Positions 37,584-46,674 of a stretch of 64,000 nt of DNA are shown piece by piece (within the stretch, counting starts at the first letter, position 1; each line of letters opens with the position of its first letter). This DNA is from an uncultured Roseobacter sp. (lineage in GTDB: Bacteria > Pseudomonadota > Alphaproteobacteria > Rhodobacterales > Rhodobacteraceae). The notes beneath the pieces are model-generated. The model was not told the DNA's origin. It saw nothing but the letters and a program-made list of their open reading frames with translations, and ran no database searches. Made by a program: the position numbers and the translations under genes. Where the stretch lies: NCBI RefSeq assembly GCF_947492555.1, contig NZ_CANLNE010000001.1:496001-560000 (forward strand), given 5' to 3'.

Positions 37584-38060
37584 TCAGACCTGCGCCAAAA
37601 GGTCCCGAAAGGCCTGTCTGGCGCGGCCCGGATGTCTGATCTTCCGCACGGCCTCCAGATTCGCAGAGGGGCCGCCCACGACAATCAGCCCTACCATGCC
37701 CATCTCATAATGTGGCACACAGATGTAGCCATAGACGCCCGGCACGGTCAGCGTGACCGCATGCGCCACGTCCAGCGAACTGTTCCACGGCTCTGCACCG
37801 TCGGGGATCATGCCCCGCTTGGAGGCGGTGTTGTGCCCCGCGTGGGTCGGATGAAAGGTCACCGTATCACCGGGCGCCACATGCAGCACGGCAGGTTCGA
37901 AAACATTGGTCTGCTGAGCATCTCCGCAGGCGGCGTTCAACATCAGAACAGCGTGCTGGTTGCCCTGTGATACCGGCGGCCTGCAGGCCTCTGCCCATAG
38001 ATATGCGGGATAGGTCGCAGCGGTCGCGGATGACAGCAAAAGACTACGGCGCGTAAGCAT
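37584..38060 (-). CDS. Pseudoazurin-like blue copper protein
   Basis: A 158-residue cupredoxin. An RR-containing N-terminus (MLTRRSLLLSSATAATYPAY) suggests Tat or Sec export. Ligands in pseudoazurin spacing are His76 (HAGHNT), Cys114, His117 and Met122; the 38-residue His-to-Cys spacing is exact. GMIPDGAEPWNSSL and PGVYGYICVPHYEMGMVG are family hallmarks. It is a periplasmic electron carrier. Its start overlaps the iron-type ABC ATPase end by 17 bp, an unusual partner. Confidence 0.92.
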   Translation of the reverse strand: MLTRRSLLLSSATAATYPAYLWAEACRPPVSQGNQHAVLMLNAACGDAQQTNVFEPAVLHVAPGDTVTFHPTHAGHNTASKRGMIPDGAEPWNSSLDVAHAVTLTVPGVYGYICVPHYEMGMVGLIVVGGPSANLEAVRKIRHPGRARQAFRDLLAQV

Positions 38061-38817
38061 GCACGGAAATCTCCTGTTTCGGGCCTTGCGCCACTTCGAT
38101 GGCCACCCGGTAGACATCGGACAGATCAGGCGTACCGAGCACGTCTGCCGGGGGCCCCTGTACCCGGACCCGCCCCTCGCCCAGCAAGATCAGATGATCG
38201 GCAAAGCGCGCGGCAAGGTTCAGGTCATGCAGCGCCACGATACCGATGGCGTTGCGTGCGATCATCTGGGTGCGGATCTGTGCAAGCACATCCAGCTGGT
38301 GGCGCAGGTCCAGCGCAGATGTCGGTTCGTCAAAGAGATAAACCTCCGACCGGCGCACCAGCGACTGCGCGACGGAGACCATCTGCGCCTGCCCGCCTGA
38401 CAGCTCCCCGATGTAGGCATCCGCCAAGTGCTCGATGCCGCCAGCCTCAAGTGCTGCGGCGACCGCCGCGACATCAGAGGGCGCGACGCGCCAGCCCGAC
38501 AGGTTCTTATGCGCCATCAGCACCACGTCAAACACGGTAAGTGCGGCGTTGGCGGCAAAAAACTGCGGCATGATGCAGACCCGCTGCAGCCGGGCCTTGC
38601 TCCGCAACGTGGCAAGATCGGTCTCCCCCAGCCAGACCGATCCGGCGGCGGGTCTGAGCAGCCCCGCGATACAACGGAAAAGTGTTGATTTGCCCGAGGC
38701 GTTGGGCCCGATCAGCGCGGTCAGCGTGCCCGGCTGCAAAGCGGCCACGCTGACCTCTTCCAGAACGGACCGGGCACCATAGGCGAAGGACAGGGTATCG
38801 ATGCGCAGCCGACTCAT
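38044..38817 (-). CDS. Iron-complex ABC ATPase
   Basis: A 257-residue FecE/FepC-type ATPase. Walker A is GPNASGKSTLF, the signature LSGGQAQMVSVAQSL (Ala-Gln-Met variant), Walker B VYLFDEPTSALDL, and the switch IVALHDLNLAARF. Its start overlaps the permease stop by 4 bp. It powers import of an iron chelate or heme; the neighbouring HemP gene favours heme or siderophore-iron. Confidence 0.9.
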   Translation of the reverse strand: MSRLRIDTLSFAYGARSVLEEVSVAALQPGTLTALIGPNASGKSTLFRCIAGLLRPAAGSVWLGETDLATLRSKARLQRVCIMPQFFAANAALTVFDVVLMAHKNLSGWRVAPSDVAAVAAALEAGGIEHLADAYIGELSGGQAQMVSVAQSLVRRSEVYLFDEPTSALDLRHQLDVLAQIRTQMIARNAIGIVALHDLNLAARFADHLILLGEGRVRVQGPPADVLGTPDLSDVYRVAIEVAQGPKQEISVHAYAP

Positions 38818-39881
38818 TGCCAGTGCTTCCGGCGCTGGCTGAGGATCAGACTGACAAAGAACGGGATGCCGATAAGCGAGGTGATCATGCCGATCGGGTA
38901 GACGATCCCCGGGGTGATCGCCTTGGACGCAATCGAGGTGCCCGACAGGATCAGCGCCCCGGCAAGGGCCGACATGGGCAAGAAACCGCGCTGGTCCTCA
39001 CCCACGATGATGCGCGCGATATGCGGACCGACGAGCCCGACAAAGGCAATCGCGCCGACAAAGGACACCGCGACAGCAGCCAAAAGCGACACACCCGCCA
39101 ACACCGAGAGACGCAGCAGCGAAACGTTGACGCCGAGGCTGGCCGCCTTCTCTTCGCCCATGCGCAGCGCGGTCAATGCCCAGCTACGGTGAATGAAATA
39201 GGGCAGCACGATCATCAGAACGGCGAGGCATACGCCAACCTTTGCCCATGTGGCGCGGGCGAGCGAGCCCAACTGCCAGAAGATGATCTGGGCCAGTTGC
39301 AGCTCTGACGCGCCATATTGCAGAAAGGCCAGCAGGGCATTGAAGGTAAAGAGCATGGCGATGCCCACGAGGATCATCGCCTCGGGCGTCACGCCGCGCA
39401 GTCTGGTGAAGCCAAAGAGCGCCAGCGATGTGAGCATCGCCAGGACAAAGGCGTTCACCGTGACGAACAGCCCGCCAACGCCGGGGATGACCGACCAGCC
39501 CAGAACGATGGCAAGGGCTGCGCCGAAACTGGCTGCCGACGACAGGCCCAGCGTAAAGGGATCGGCCAGCGGGTTGTTGAGGATTGTCTGCATCTCGGCC
39601 CCCGCGACGCCCAGCATGGCCCCAACGGCAATGGCCATGCAGGCGACCGGCAGGCGCAGGTCCCAGATGATCACCTCTTCCGTCACCGTCGCCACGGAGG
39701 GGTTGAGGATCACCGTGAAGGTGCGCCAGAAGCTCAGATCGGCAGGGCCGGTGATGACGTCGATGGTCAGCGTGACGAGCAGTATAAGAAGTGCCCCGGC
39801 AATCAGCGCGACGCGCTTGATGGAACGGGCGCGATAGCCTTCGGCTACAAAGTTCGCCGGAAGGGGTGGAACAGAAGTCAT
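38814..39881 (-). CDS. Iron-complex ABC permease (FecCD)
   Basis: A 355-residue FecCD permease with an N-terminal cytosolic tail and about nine to ten helices. LRLPVACMAIAVGAMLGVAGAEMQTILNNPLADPFTLGLS and PHIARIIVGEDQRGFLPMSALAGA are typical. I choose ATG 39881 over an in-frame start 45 bases upstream because the extension looks like leader. It lies between the binding protein and the ATPase. Confidence 0.9.
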   Translation of the reverse strand: MTSVPPLPANFVAEGYRARSIKRVALIAGALLILLVTLTIDVITGPADLSFWRTFTVILNPSVATVTEEVIIWDLRLPVACMAIAVGAMLGVAGAEMQTILNNPLADPFTLGLSSAASFGAALAIVLGWSVIPGVGGLFVTVNAFVLAMLTSLALFGFTRLRGVTPEAMILVGIAMLFTFNALLAFLQYGASELQLAQIIFWQLGSLARATWAKVGVCLAVLMIVLPYFIHRSWALTALRMGEEKAASLGVNVSLLRLSVLAGVSLLAAVAVSFVGAIAFVGLVGPHIARIIVGEDQRGFLPMSALAGALILSGTSIASKAITPGIVYPIGMITSLIGIPFFVSLILSQRRKHWQ

Positions 39882-39933
39882 GGCAAGAATCCCGCAGTGG
39901 ATGTGGCCCCGCGCGCGCGGAGCCACGGGCCGG

Positions 39934-41082
39934 TCAATTCAGAGTCACCCAGAACTGCCCGCTGTTTTCATAGGGCATGAACTTGCTGTGCAGCTCGTCA
40001 AAGGTCGCCTGCGGATCGAGATCCTCGAAATCGGCGGGGTGCAGCCATTTCGCGATCTGCTGAATGGCGATGAAGTGGTAAGGCGAGTTATAGAACTGGT
40101 GGTAGATGGAATGCATCCGCCCCTCCTGCACCGCCCGCAGGTCCTTGAAACCGGAGCGTTCCGCCAAGGCCTTGATGCGTTTAGCATTTTCGTCGGGGTC
40201 GGCCTCGTAACCCAACAGGGTGGCCGTGACCTCCGGTCTGGCTTCGGCCCAGTTCGCCCCGGTGCCGATCACGACATCCGGGTCGGCGGTCAGAATGCCC
40301 TCAAGGCTCAGATCGACCGAATAGGCATTGGCCAGTTTGGACCCGTAGTTGGTGCCGCCCGCAAGTTCGACAAAACGACCGTAGTTGTAGGGGCCAAAGG
40401 ACCAGCAGCAGAAATCGTTCTGCCACCCGGCGGCATTTTCGACCACGACCAGCGGACGCTCCTCTGCCGGGATGCCCGCGACCACGTTGGAGACCTTGCG
40501 CATCTGGGCCACATAGAAATCAATGAATTCGGCGGCGTTCTTTTCTTCGCCCAGCACACGGCCCAGCAACAGCATCGACGGGATTGCATTTTCCGTCGGG
40601 TTCTGCCGGAAATCGATGAAGGCAACCGGCACGCCTGCCTTGTCGAGCTTGTCGATCAGCCCGGTTTCCTCCGCCTTGAAGAGATTGCCGAGATCCAGCA
40701 GCACAAGATCGGCTTCGTTTTCCAGAACCGCTTCAATGCTGAAATCCCCGGCATAGGGGTTGCCGAAATTGACCATGCGCGCGGCATCCTGCGGAAAGGC
40801 CGCCTCGAATTTGCGGAAGGCATCGGGATCGTACTGGATGAGGTCGTCTTTCCAGCCGACGATCTTTTCAAACGGGTTGCTATCGGTCAGCGGCGCAATG
40901 GCATACATCATGCGCCCCTCCCCCAGAATGATCCGGCTGGGCGCCTGCGGCAGCGTGATTTCACGCCCCGCGATATCGGTGAGTGTCACAGCTTCGGCAG
41001 ATGCGTCAGGGGCGGATGCGACGAGGGTCGCACTGGCTGCTATTGCAAGAGCGAAACCATGCACATGCGGTGCAAGTGTCAT
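39934..41082 (-). CDS. Iron-complex ABC binding protein
   Basis: A 382-residue periplasmic binding protein. Signal peptide residues 1-29 end near DASAEA. VTLTDIAGREITLPQAPSRIILGEGRM is the FecB/FhuD-type start, followed by two lobes. It is first gene of the minus-strand operon binding protein-permease-ATPase-pseudoazurin and divergent from the HemP gene set, 185 bp away. The ligand is probably ferric chelate or heme. Confidence 0.9.
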   Translation of the reverse strand: MTLAPHVHGFALAIAASATLVASAPDASAEAVTLTDIAGREITLPQAPSRIILGEGRMMYAIAPLTDSNPFEKIVGWKDDLIQYDPDAFRKFEAAFPQDAARMVNFGNPYAGDFSIEAVLENEADLVLLDLGNLFKAEETGLIDKLDKAGVPVAFIDFRQNPTENAIPSMLLLGRVLGEEKNAAEFIDFYVAQMRKVSNVVAGIPAEERPLVVVENAAGWQNDFCCWSFGPYNYGRFVELAGGTNYGSKLANAYSVDLSLEGILTADPDVVIGTGANWAEARPEVTATLLGYEADPDENAKRIKALAERSGFKDLRAVQEGRMHSIYHQFYNSPYHFIAIQQIAKWLHPADFEDLDPQATFDELHSKFMPYENSGQFWVTLN

Positions 41083-41267
41083 GGTGTTCTCCTGATGTCA
41101 GCGGGGTCAGATGTGCCCGCTCTGATCGGCAGTTTTCAGTATCTTACTTTTTTTGTCAATTACTCTGTTGCTTTTTCCGATTAAATCACTCAACTTTAAT
41201 TCGAACCAGCCAGCCCTGCGATTCCGGGTGAGCCAACGCAGCAGCGACGTCTCGATCGGAGGAACCA

Positions 41268-41429
41268 ATGCAAGTTGAAGTACGCCAGACTATGGACCGC
41301 CTTTTTGACCCTCAGAGCCGCATGGAAATGATCTGTGCCGCCGTGGAATTCGGCGTGCCGACCTACCTGAACCTGGAATGGGTTCTCGACGCCGTCGAGC
41401 GGGAAGAATGGGGCGGGCTATGGTGGTGA
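41268..41429 (+). CDS. Unknown 53-residue protein upstream of hemP
   Basis: A small gene with strong GGAGG (41258-41262) 5 bases before its ATG. The product begins MQVEVRQTMDRLFDPQSRME, has one Cys and ends WGGLWW; it looks like a soluble helical protein. No family is recognised. Its end overlaps the hemP start by 10 bp (and a GTGA lies there), so it is first gene of the iron operon. Confidence 0.7.
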   Translation: MQVEVRQTMDRLFDPQSRMEMICAAVEFGVPTYLNLEWVLDAVEREEWGGLWW

Positions 41430-41587
41430 GTGTGGCAAAGGAATTCGATCATTTCTCGGTGGAAAAACTCCCCGTCTATGAGGCCCAGGACCTCACCAAG
41501 GGCGGCGATCTGGCGAAGATCAAACTTCAGGATCAGCTCTACACCCTGCGCATCACCCGATCCGGAAAGTTGATCCTGACCAAATGA
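41420..41587 (+). CDS. hemP: Hemin uptake protein HemP
   Basis: A 55-residue HemP-family protein. The C-terminus LYTLRITRSGKLILTK is the family hallmark, with GGDLAKIKLQDQ before it. HemP proteins are linked to heme and iron uptake and can act as regulators in some proteobacteria. It overlaps the genes on both sides (ATGA with the next). ATG 41420 or GTG 41426 could be the start. Confidence 0.88.
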   Translation: MVVSVAKEFDHFSVEKLPVYEAQDLTKGGDLAKIKLQDQLYTLRITRSGKLILTK

Positions 41588-42075
41588 CAGAAAAGATCCC
41601 ACATCGCGGCGGTGCGCCGGTTGGATATGTCGCGGAGCTTGGCGCTGTCGAGGCCGGTGCCGTTCTCTATCTGCGGCTCTGGTGCACGGGTCCGGACGCA
41701 CAGCGTCAGGTCTGGAACGACTTTGCCACGGCCCTGGGCCCGCAAGGTGGGCGGCAGGCACTCAAATCCTTTGAGATGCTCTGCGATCTGTGCGCACGGC
41801 ATGGGCGGCGCCCGTTGATGCGGCACAATGTGACCTGCAAATGCCTGGGCGCGGATGAATCCTGCTTTGCCAATTTCGTCGGCTACGCCAGCGACGGCGA
41901 GCGCGAAGATGCCCTGATGATCGCCACCACAATCGTGCGCCCGGATATGGCTGGCGCGCTGGTCGGTGCCGCGCAGGAATTCGGTTTCGCCCTGCGGCGC
42001 ATGGCGCTGAAGGCCGAAAGCTTCCCGCCCCCTCATTCAAACACGATCCCAAAATCAAAAACGACACTTCACTGA
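41584..42075 (+). CDS. Unknown Cys-rich protein of the iron operon
   Basis: A 163-residue soluble protein with no family I can name. Six Cys (34, 67, 70, 85, 87, 94) occur in a CxxC...CxCx6C pattern around LCDLCARHGRRPLMRH, suggesting metal or Fe-S binding. It starts on the hemP stop (ATGA) and ends 17 bp before the imelysin gene, so an iron-related role is likely by context. Confidence 0.75.
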   Translation: MTEKIPHRGGAPVGYVAELGAVEAGAVLYLRLWCTGPDAQRQVWNDFATALGPQGGRQALKSFEMLCDLCARHGRRPLMRHNVTCKCLGADESCFANFVGYASDGEREDALMIATTIVRPDMAGALVGAAQEFGFALRRMALKAESFPPPHSNTIPKSKTTLH

Positions 42076-42092
42076 AAAGGACAGTCAGAACC

Positions 42093-43370
42093 ATGAAACC
42101 TCTTACCCTTGCCACGAGTGCCTTGGCCCTGTGCGTCGGCCTCGGCACCGCAGCCACGGCGGACCCGGATGCCAGAAAAGACGAAGTGCTCGACACCTAC
42201 GCCGATATTGCCGAAGCGAAATACCAAGACAGCCTGATCACCGCACAGCGGCTGCAACAGGCGGTCACTGCGCTGGTCTCCGACCCGTCAGCTGAGAACC
42301 TGACCGCCGCCCGCGCGGCATGGGTGGCTGCGCGCGTGCCGTACCAGCAGACCGAAGTGTACCGGTTCGGCAACGCCATCGTCGATGACTGGGAAGGCAA
42401 GGTGAATGCCTGGCCGCTCGACGAGGGCCTGATCGACTATGTCGATGCCTCCTATGGCGGACCGTCGGATGAAAACGAGTTTGCCGCGCTGAACGTGGTG
42501 GCAAGCCCCACGTTCACCCTGTCGGGCAAAGAAATCGACGCCGCTGAAATCACCCCGACCCTGCTGGCGGAAACCCTGCATGAGGCGGATGGGATCGAGG
42601 CGAATGTCGCCACAGGCTATCACGCCATTGAGTTCTTGCTCTGGGGGCAGGACCTGAATGGGCACGGCGACGGCGCGGGCAATCGCCCATGGACCGATTT
42701 CGCAGCCGGAGATGCCTGCACCGGTGGCAATTGTGACCGTCGCGGGGAATATCTTGCGGCCGCCACCGATCTTCTGGCCTCCGATCTGGAATGGATGGCG
42801 GCACAGTGGGGTGATGGCGGTGCCGCGCGCACGGAGCTGACATCGAATGTCGACGCCGGGCTGGCCGCGATCCTGACCGGCATGGGCTCTCTCTCCTACG
42901 GCGAGCAGGCGGGTGAACGCATGCGTCTGGGCCTGATGCTGAACGACCCCGAAGAAGAGCACGACTGCTTCTCCGACAACACCCACAACAGCCACTACTA
43001 CGACGGCTTGGGCATCCAGAACGTCTATCTGGGCGAATACATCCGCGTCGATGGCACGCTGGTCTCCGGCCCCTCCCTCTCTGACATGGTGGCTGCCGTC
43101 GATGCCGATCTCGACGCTGAAATGTCGGGCAAGCTCGGCAACACGATGATGGCCCTGGGCCGGATCAAGACGGCAGCCGAGGCTGGTTTTGCCTACGATC
43201 AGATGCTGGATCGCGGCAATGCTGCAGGCGAGGCCCTGATCATGGGCGGCGTCAACGGTCTGATCGATCAGACCCGCTCCATCGAACGGGTTGTGGCGGC
43301 GCTGGGTCTCGACCAGATCGCCTTTGAAGGATCAGACAGCCTGGATGATCCCGAAGCGGTTTTCCAGTAA
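42093..43370 (+). CDS. irpA: Imelysin-family iron-regulated protein (IrpA-like)
   Basis: A 425-residue imelysin family (M75/EfeO-like) periplasmic protein with signal peptide residues 1-23. The GxHxxE motif is intact in GYHAIEFLLWGQD near 170, a putative iron site, and a second HNSHYYDG region occurs near 303. AAAGGACAG upstream supports the start. IrpA-type proteins are iron-responsive and thought to take part in iron uptake rather than proteolysis. The DUF1111-imelysin-DUF1513 genes that follow are the usual companions. Confidence 0.9.
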   Translation: MKPLTLATSALALCVGLGTAATADPDARKDEVLDTYADIAEAKYQDSLITAQRLQQAVTALVSDPSAENLTAARAAWVAARVPYQQTEVYRFGNAIVDDWEGKVNAWPLDEGLIDYVDASYGGPSDENEFAALNVVASPTFTLSGKEIDAAEITPTLLAETLHEADGIEANVATGYHAIEFLLWGQDLNGHGDGAGNRPWTDFAAGDACTGGNCDRRGEYLAAATDLLASDLEWMAAQWGDGGAARTELTSNVDAGLAAILTGMGSLSYGEQAGERMRLGLMLNDPEEEHDCFSDNTHNSHYYDGLGIQNVYLGEYIRVDGTLVSGPSLSDMVAAVDADLDAEMSGKLGNTMMALGRIKTAAEAGFAYDQMLDRGNAAGEALIMGGVNGLIDQTRSIERVVAALGLDQIAFEGSDSLDDPEAVFQ

Positions 43371-43417
43371 TCTGAAAAAGGTCTTGTCATCATGCGTACA
43401 TCGAAAGGTTGCACAGA

Positions 43418-43711
43418 ATGATCGTCTGCCACTGTCAAAGCATCACGGATCACGACATCCATGCCGCAATTGACTGGATGCGGGCATCCGATGACAAGAC
43501 CATCGTCACCCCAGGCAAGGTCTATCGGGCGCTTGGAAAGGCAGCGGATTGCGGCGGCTGCATGCCGCTTTTCCTCTCGACCATGCGCGCGAACGACAAT
43601 CTGGAAGTCCCCATGCACCTCCGCAATCTCAAGAGCGGAGCACCACAGGAAACCCAAAATGAACGGCGACAAGAAAGTTATCGAATATCTCAACTCCGCG
43701 CTTCGGAGTGA
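43418..43711 (+). CDS. bfd: Bacterioferritin-associated ferredoxin
   Basis: A 97-residue [2Fe-2S] protein that reduces bacterioferritin to release iron. The four Cys are in VCHCQS near the start and ADCGGC at about 47-52 (CxC and CxxC). The last 30 residues run past the normal Bfd end and overlap the bfr gene by 53 bp, so the tail may be incidental. The ATG at 43418 gives the usual MIVCHC start. Confidence 0.9.
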   Translation: MIVCHCQSITDHDIHAAIDWMRASDDKTIVTPGKVYRALGKAADCGGCMPLFLSTMRANDNLEVPMHLRNLKSGAPQETQNERRQESYRISQLRASE

Positions 43712-44144
43712 ACTGACCGCAGTCAGCCAGTACTGGTTGCACTACCGGATGCAGGAAGACTGGGGTCTGGGCCACATGGCCAAGAAATCCCGTGAAGAAA
43801 GCATCGAAGAGATGAACCACGCGGACAAGATCATTGCCCGCATCCTGTTTCTGGGCGGTCACCCGAACCTGCAGAAACTGGACCCTCTGAGAATTGGCCA
43901 GACGCCCAAGGAGACGCTCGAATGCGATCTGGCGGCGGAGCATGACGCCCACACGCTTTACACGGAGGCGCGCAAATACTGCGAATCCGTGGGAGATTTC
44001 GTGTCAAAGAACGTCTTTGAGGAATTGCTGACCGACGAGGAAGGTCATATCGACTTTCTCGAAACGCAGCTCGATCTTGTGGCCAAACTCGGTGAAGAAA
44101 AATATGCCCAGCTCAATGCGTCAAAAATGGATGAAGCCGAATAG
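43659..44144 (+). CDS. bfr: Bacterioferritin
   Basis: A 161-residue bacterioferritin, the heme-containing 24-mer iron store. Ferroxidase ligands are seen: Glu18 in LRSELTAV, Glu51 and His54 in EEMNHADK, then Glu94/Glu127/His130 regions ([20 protein letters not shown]). The heme Met is probably in the EEMNH helix. AGGAAA precedes the ATG at 43659. The longer frame upstream is out of context with Bfd. Its end overlaps the DUF1111 gene. Confidence 0.95.
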   Translation: MNGDKKVIEYLNSALRSELTAVSQYWLHYRMQEDWGLGHMAKKSREESIEEMNHADKIIARILFLGGHPNLQKLDPLRIGQTPKETLECDLAAEHDAHTLYTEARKYCESVGDFVSKNVFEELLTDEEGHIDFLETQLDLVAKLGEEKYAQLNASKMDEAE

Positions 44145-45660
44145 CATCCTGCTCGTCACCCTGGCGGTGACGGGTACCTTCGCACTGGCCGACGGTGCCA
44201 CATGGGACCTCGGCGACCCGCATCTCAATGTGATCCCCCGCACCCCGGAAGAGGCCGCACGGATTGCCGCTGTGACGGCGCTGACCAGCGATTTCACGGC
44301 GCCCACCCGGTTCGAGGATAAACCCGCCGGGGCCGCAACCGTGCGCGTAGCCAGAACGGCGGATGCGTTCTCCAAACCCTCGGGCAACATCAGCTTTGAG
44401 GATGAGTTGAATTTCAAGGTCGGCAACGGGCTCTTTCGCAAGCTCTGGGTATCCTCGCCCTCCTCGACACTGGCCTCGGATGGACTGGGGCCGCTTTTCA
44501 ATGCGCGCTCCTGCCAGCGCTGCCACATCAAGGATGGGCGCGGGCACCCGCCGGAAACACCGCAGGATAATTCGATCTCGATGTTCCTGCGCATTTCGAT
44601 CCCCGGCACGGCGGAGGACGGCATCGCCGCCATCAAGGATTACATCGCCACGGCCCCTGATCCGACTTACGGCACGCAGTTGCAGGATTTTGCCGTGCAG
44701 GGCCATGCTTCCGAATACCGGCTCGACATCACCTATGAGGAAGAAATCATCACGCTGGCCGATGGGGTGGAGGTCTCTCTGCGCCACCCGACCTATAACG
44801 CCGCCGATCTGGGTTATGGCCCCTTGCACCCTGACGCCATGCTCAGCCCCCGTATCGCACCGCAGATGATCGGTCTGGGCCTGTTGGAGGCTATCCCTGC
44901 TGCCGACATCCTGGCCAATGCAGACCCCGATGACGCCGATGGTGACGGTATTTCCGGCCGCCCCAACATTGTCTGGTCGGTTGAGTTTGATCAGCCGATG
45001 CTGGGCCGTTTCGGTCTCAAGGCGGGCAATCCCACGATCCGCGAACAGTCGGCCTCCGCCTTTGCAGGCGATATCGGCATCTCCAACCCCTTGTTCACGG
45101 CGGGCAGCGGTGAATGCACCGATCTGCAGGCCGATTGCCAGGCCGCCATCCACGGCGATGGCGATGATCGCAGCACGGAGGTGGACGCCGAGGGGTTGGA
45201 CTTGGTCACCTTTTACAGTCGCAACCTTGGCGTGCCCGCGCGCCGAAACGCAGGCGATCCGCAGGTCTTGCGGGGCAAGGAGATTTTTTACAACACCGGC
45301 TGCACCTCCTGCCATACGCCCAGCTTTGTGACCCACCGGCTGGCGGATCAGCCCGAACAAAGCTTCCAGCTGATCTGGCCCTACACGGATATGCTGCTGC
45401 ATGACATGGGCCCTGGCCTCGCCGACAACCGCCCCGAAGCACGCGCCACCGGTCAGGAATGGCGCACGCCGCCGCTCTGGGGCATCGGGCTGACGCAACA
45501 GGTCAGCGGCCACAGCTATTTCCTGCACGACGGGCGGGCGCGTTCCTTGCTGGAGGCGGTGCTGTGGCACGGGGGCGAGGCACAACCGCAGCGGGACGCG
45601 GTGATTGACCTGTCCACCGAAGACCGTGCGGCGCTGATCGCCTTTCTGGAGAGCCTATGA
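44131..45660 (+). CDS. Di-heme oxidoreductase (DUF1111, imelysin operon)
   Basis: A 509-residue periplasmic c-type cytochrome of the DUF1111/thiol-oxidoreductase-like family, related to MauG and cytochrome c peroxidase. There is an N-terminal signal sequence, and two heme sites occur, SCQRCH near 131 and GCTSCH near 391. It is normally found with imelysins in iron-uptake operons, where it may change iron redox state. I choose ATG 44131 as the first codon of the signal peptide; it overlaps bfr by 14 bp. Confidence 0.88.
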   Translation: MKPNSILLVTLAVTGTFALADGATWDLGDPHLNVIPRTPEEAARIAAVTALTSDFTAPTRFEDKPAGAATVRVARTADAFSKPSGNISFEDELNFKVGNGLFRKLWVSSPSSTLASDGLGPLFNARSCQRCHIKDGRGHPPETPQDNSISMFLRISIPGTAEDGIAAIKDYIATAPDPTYGTQLQDFAVQGHASEYRLDITYEEEIITLADGVEVSLRHPTYNAADLGYGPLHPDAMLSPRIAPQMIGLGLLEAIPAADILANADPDDADGDGISGRPNIVWSVEFDQPMLGRFGLKAGNPTIREQSASAFAGDIGISNPLFTAGSGECTDLQADCQAAIHGDGDDRSTEVDAEGLDLVTFYSRNLGVPARRNAGDPQVLRGKEIFYNTGCTSCHTPSFVTHRLADQPEQSFQLIWPYTDMLLHDMGPGLADNRPEARATGQEWRTPPLWGIGLTQQVSGHSYFLHDGRARSLLEAVLWHGGEAQPQRDAVIDLSTEDRAALIAFLESL

Positions 45661-46673
45661 AGCATTTCATCCTGTCGGCGGTGGTGCTGTTGACCCCTGT
45701 TATGGCCGCTTCCCAGAGCGCGACACCTGTTATCGACGATATCCTGACGGGCCATATCCTGCCGCGTTTCGAGGTTCTGGCGGAACGCTCTCAGACCCTT
45801 GCAGAGACGGCAGCGGGGGATTGTACTCCCAGCTCTGACACCTTGCGTGGCGCCTATGGCGATGCCTTTGATGTCTGGATCGCGGCGAGCCATCTGCGCT
45901 TTGGTCCGACAGAGGTGGCGGACCGTGCCTTTGCCCTCTCCTTCTGGCCGGACAGCAGAGGGGCCACGCCCCGCGCGCTGAATACGCTGATCGCCGAGGC
46001 TGATCCGATTGCCGCATCGCCGGAAGATTACGCCGCCGTCTCCATCGCCGCGCGGGGGTTCTATGCGATGGAATTCCTGCTCTTCGATGACACCCTGATG
46101 CGGGCGGGCGATACCCAATACCACTGTCAGCTGGTCCAAACCATCAGCGCGGATATTGCCGCGCTCTCTTCGGACATTCTGAGCGATTGGCAAAACGGCT
46201 ACGCGGAGAAGATGCGGAACCCGACGTCGGGCGGTCTCTACCGCAGCGAAGAAGAAGTCCTGCAGGAGGCTTTCAAAGCGTTGACAACCGGGCTTCAGTT
46301 CACTTCGGATGCACGGCTGGGCAGGCCGCTCGGCACCTTCGACCGTCCGCGCCCGAACCGCGCCGAGGCGCGCCGCTCCGCCCGGTCGGCACGACACGTC
46401 ACCGTGAGCCTGACCTCACTGCGCGACCTCGCCCAGCGCCTTGCCACCTCTGACGCCTCACTTTCCGCGACTCTGACCAAAGATTTTGATCGGGCGCTGA
46501 CGCGGCTGGCCGCCCTGGACGATCCGGTCTTTGCTGGCGTAGCGGACCCGCAAGGGCGCGTCAGGATCGAAGTGATACAGCAATCCGTCGATGTCATTCG
46601 CGCAACCGTGCGCGCGGACCTTGGCCCAACGCTCGGCGTGGCGGCGGGGTTCAACGCGCTGGATGGGGACTGA
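45657..46673 (+). CDS. Second imelysin-family protein, variant motif
   Basis: A 338-residue imelysin-like periplasmic protein with signal peptide residues 1-19. The motif that is GYHAIE in the first imelysin is GFYAME here, so the His is replaced by Tyr while the Glu remains. It is coupled by ATGA to the DUF1111 gene and ends one base before the DUF1513 start. Its iron-binding ability may differ from the first copy. Confidence 0.85.
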   Translation: MKHFILSAVVLLTPVMAASQSATPVIDDILTGHILPRFEVLAERSQTLAETAAGDCTPSSDTLRGAYGDAFDVWIAASHLRFGPTEVADRAFALSFWPDSRGATPRALNTLIAEADPIAASPEDYAAVSIAARGFYAMEFLLFDDTLMRAGDTQYHCQLVQTISADIAALSSDILSDWQNGYAEKMRNPTSGGLYRSEEEVLQEAFKALTTGLQFTSDARLGRPLGTFDRPRPNRAEARRSARSARHVTVSLTSLRDLAQRLATSDASLSATLTKDFDRALTRLAALDDPVFAGVADPQGRVRIEVIQQSVDVIRATVRADLGPTLGVAAGFNALDGD

Positions 46674-46674
46674 G

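Noticed and set aside
41083-41267. Fur, Irr or RirA box in the divergent iron promoter
   Set aside because: The gap is AT-rich and expected to be iron-regulated, but I could not find a convincing match to any known box.
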